Positions 14,528-16,173 of a stretch of DNA of 16,173 bases are shown one piece after another (the first letter of the stretch is position 1; every line of letters starts with the position of its first letter). The position numbers were made by a program, and so were the translations under genes. A model generated the notes under the pieces. The model was given only the letters and a program-made list of their open reading frames with translations. It was not told the DNA's origin and ran no database searches. This DNA comes from Rikenella sp. (GTDB lineage Bacteria; Bacteroidota; Bacteroidia; Bacteroidales; Rikenellaceae): NCBI GenBank assembly GCA_029054535.1, contig JAIDFC010000173.1:1-16173 (forward strand). The letters are read 5' to 3'.

Positions 14528-14733
14528 AAACTCCGTTTCGCTTGGGCTATTCAGCCGTAGAAGCCCCCACAAAACCCGCCCGGCGAGCGATACTCCGTAT
14601 CGCTATAACGACCTCAAAAAAACCGACAAAACAGGCTGCGCTTCGCTATAACTATCGCTAAAACCCCTGCAAAAACAACTCTGCAACCGCCACTCCACTA
14701 ATCAACAAGGCCATCCCGCAAAAACGTCCCTGC

Positions 14734-14786
14734 AAAAAAGAGTTTGGGCCCGATAACTTTGGTTTATCGGGCCCAAACTCTTTACA
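14734..14786 (-). terminator. Rho-independent terminator of carB
   Basis: A perfect 20-bp stem (14737-14756 with 14764-14783) and a 7-nt loop. On the minus strand the stem ends in a run of six U (complement of 14734-14739). It lies about 60 bp past the carB stop. The left side also ends in TTT, so it may slow plus-strand transcription as well. Confidence 0.92.
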
Positions 14787-14843
14787 CGGAGGCCGTTCGG
14801 CAATCAAGACAGCCCCATACGACTACCCTGCCCCCTCCACAAC

Positions 14844-16173
14844 CTATTTATATTCTCCCCACGCCTTGATCCTCAACTCCTCGCGCCCCATTCGGCAGAA
14901 CGCCACAATAAAGTCGTTCGCCAATCGGGCATTCGTTATCAACGGAATATTGAAGTCGATCGCCGACCGACGGATCGTATAGTCGTTATTGAGTTCGTCC
15001 TTAGTGAGGTTCTTCGGGATGTTCACCACACAGTCGATCTTATGCTCCTTGATGAAATCCAGCACATTGGGCACCCCGCTGGTAGCCGGATCCTGATCCG
15101 GCCAGCCGACCACCGTCGCCTGCACCCCATTCTCGGCCAGGAAGTTCGCCGTTCCGCGCGTGGCATAAATCGTATACCCCCCCTTCTGCAAAGCCCGAGC
15201 CGCTTCGAGCGTCTGCGTTTTCGACTTCGCATCGCCCGTCGACAGCAGCACGCTGCTCTTCGGTATCGAATACCCCACCGAGAGCATCGATTTCAAGATC
15301 GCCTCGTAGTAATCCTCGCCGATACACCCCACCTCGCCGGTCGAAGCCATCTCGACACCCAGCACCGGGTCCGCCTTCTGCAACCGACTAAAGCTGAACT
15401 GCGGCGCCTTGATCCCCACGTAATCCAGCTCGAACGCCGACTTGTGCGGTACCTTCGGATCGAGCCCCAGCATCACCCGCGTAGCAATGTCGATAAAATT
15501 CACCTTGAGTACTTTGGAAACGAACGGGAAGCTCCGCGACGCCCGCAGGTTACACTCGATCACCTTGATATCGTTGTTCTTGGCCAAGAGCTGCATGTTG
15601 AACGGCCCGCTGATTTCGAGTGCCTTGGCAATCTGCCGCGCGATCTTCTTGATGCGCCGCACCGTCTCGATGTAGAGCTTCTGGGCCGGGAAAACGATCG
15701 TCGCATCCCCCGAATGCACCCCCGCGAACTCGACATGCTCCGAAATAGCGTAAATCAACACCTCGCCATCCTTCGCCACCGCGTCGATCTCGATCTCCTT
15801 GGCGTTATTGACGAACTCGGTAACCACCACCGGATACTGCTTCGACACATTGGTCGCCAGCGTCAAGTAGTGTTCCAGCTCCTCCTTGTTGGATACGACG
15901 TTCATCGCCGCCCCCGAAAGCACATACGACGGCCGAATCAGCAGCGGGAACCCCACCTCGTCCGCAAACCCATAGATCTCGTCCATGCTCGTGAGCTCCT
16001 TCCACCGCGGCTGGTCGATCCCCAGCTGGTCGCACATCTCGCTGAACTTGTGCCGGTCTTCCGCCCGGTCGATATTCGTGGCCGCGGTCCCCAGAATCGG
16101 CACGTTTTCCTGATACAACCGCATCGCGAGGTTGTTCGGAATCTGCCCCCCCACCGAGACGATCACCCCGCGC
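14844..16173 (-). CDS. carB: Carbamoyl-phosphate synthase large subunit, C-terminal part (5' end missing)
   Basis: CarB makes carbamoyl phosphate from glutamine-derived ammonia, bicarbonate and two ATP for arginine and pyrimidine synthesis. The frame is open at the right edge (reading RGVIVSVGGQIPNNLA), matching about residue 630 of the roughly 1,070-residue E. coli protein, so about 40 percent is present. Seen here are the second ATP-grasp (carbamate kinase) domain, with RPSYVLSGAAMNV, EIEIDAVAKDG and NMQLLAKNNDIKVIECNLRASRSFPF, and then the allosteric MGS-like domain, with TLEAARALQKGGYTIYATRGTANFL and NIPKNLTKDELNNDYTIRRSA, ending in a normal C-terminus. RPSYVLSGAAM is closer to the eukaryotic CAD form than to RPSYVLGGRAM of E. 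coli. The stop is TAG (14844-14846), followed by a strong terminator. carA is not in the window. Confidence 0.97.
   Translation of the reverse strand, partial: RGVIVSVGGQIPNNLAMRLYQENVPILGTAATNIDRAEDRHKFSEMCDQLGIDQPRWKELTSMDEIYGFADEVGFPLLIRPSYVLSGAAMNVVSNKEELEHYLTLATNVSKQYPVVVTEFVNNAKEIEIDAVAKDGEVLIYAISEHVEFAGVHSGDATIVFPAQKLYIETVRRIKKIARQIAKALEISGPFNMQLLAKNNDIKVIECNLRASRSFPFVSKVLKVNFIDIATRVMLGLDPKVPHKSAFELDYVGIKAPQFSFSRLQKADPVLGVEMASTGEVGCIGEDYYEAILKSMLSVGYSIPKSSVLLSTGDAKSKTQTLEAARALQKGGYTIYATRGTANFLAENGVQATVVGWPDQDPATSGVPNVLDFIKEHKIDCVVNIPKNLTKDELNNDYTIRRSAIDFNIPLITNARLANDFIVAFCRMGREELRIKAWGEYK

Larger units (their letters stand above)
13596..14736. other. Gene-free, hairpin-dense repeat region
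   Basis: About 1.1 kb without a credible gene. One frame stays open at 13522-14337, but its product is Arg/Pro/Ser-rich, runs through the hairpins and resembles nothing known. At least fifteen short perfect palindromes occur, including GATCC-TAC-GGATC near 13619, CGCTCGGC arms (13679-13716) around an inner CCGCC-CAC-GGCGG stem, CACCC-GAA-GGGTG (13856-13868), CGCGATC-TTC-GATCGCG (13939-13955), CTTCGC-CAC-GCGAAG (14254-14268), CGCCC-GAA-GGGCG (14347-14359), a nested GCGGG/CCTCCC stem (14361-14393), GCGAAAC-TCC-GTTTCGC (14525-14541) and AGCGATAC-TCC-GTATCGCT (14586-14604). Two degenerate repeat motifs recur within it. From about 14605 to 14736 it becomes A-rich and unstructured, with CCTGCAAAAA repeated. 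It lies between the convergent ccsBA and carB genes. Confidence 0.75.

Noticed and set aside
13616..14604. CRISPR array or integron attC array
   Set aside because: Repeats are degenerate with irregular spacing (119 and 145 bp) and no constant spacer length; no cas genes, no integrase and no GTTRRRY core sites next to gene cassettes were seen.

Overview
The window looks like chromosomal DNA of a GC-rich member of the Bacteroidota, most likely order Bacteroidales and close to Alistipes/Rikenellaceae (inference). Supporting signs are a lipid-anchored TamA relative (TamL) beside tamB, a DUF4831 protein (a family I know only from Bacteroidota), a secreted GH29 fucosidase, Bacteroidota-type promoters (TTTG-19 nt-TAnnTTTG), and no obvious Shine-Dalgarno sequences.

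Layout: (1) 1-4485, plus strand: the 3' part of tamB followed by tamL, an outer-membrane assembly operon. (2) 4530-4597: a hairpin terminator that can serve both strands, separating tamL from the convergent ribosomal gene rpmE2 (4679-4948, minus). (3) A 148-bp divergent promoter region, then mqnD (5097-5891, plus; futalosine menaquinone pathway), which meets folP (5886-6752, minus; folate) tail to tail with both stop codons inside one TTATAA palindrome. (4) 6753-7160: a repeat-rich spacer with several inverted repeats. (5) A DUF4831 gene (7161-8219) and a GH29 alpha-L-fucosidase-like gene (8527-9903), both minus. (6) A spacer, then a two-gene plus-strand unit: a short DAHP synthase (10251-10994) and a fused cytochrome c synthase ResB-CcsA (11007-13595). 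(7) 13596-14736: about 1.1 kb with no credible gene but full of small perfect hairpins and degenerate repeats. (8) The carB 3' end (14844 to the right edge, minus), closed by a 20-bp perfect-stem terminator.

The protein-coding part is mostly core housekeeping. The genes connect loosely: MqnD makes menaquinone precursors and the ResB-CcsA protein matures the c-type cytochromes that use menaquinol; DAHP synthase feeds chorismate, the precursor of both the futalosine route and folate. No defence system, integrase, transposase, CRISPR array or tRNA is visible.

The most unusual material is non-coding. A family of short palindromes, many with GNA or GNRA loops on one strand, and two degenerate repeat motifs are concentrated at 13.6-14.6 kb, with single relatives at 6.8 kb and 10.1 kb. 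The main protein oddities are a fucosidase with Gln where the family acid/base Glu is expected, and a DAHP synthase without the chorismate mutase domain I would expect in this group.
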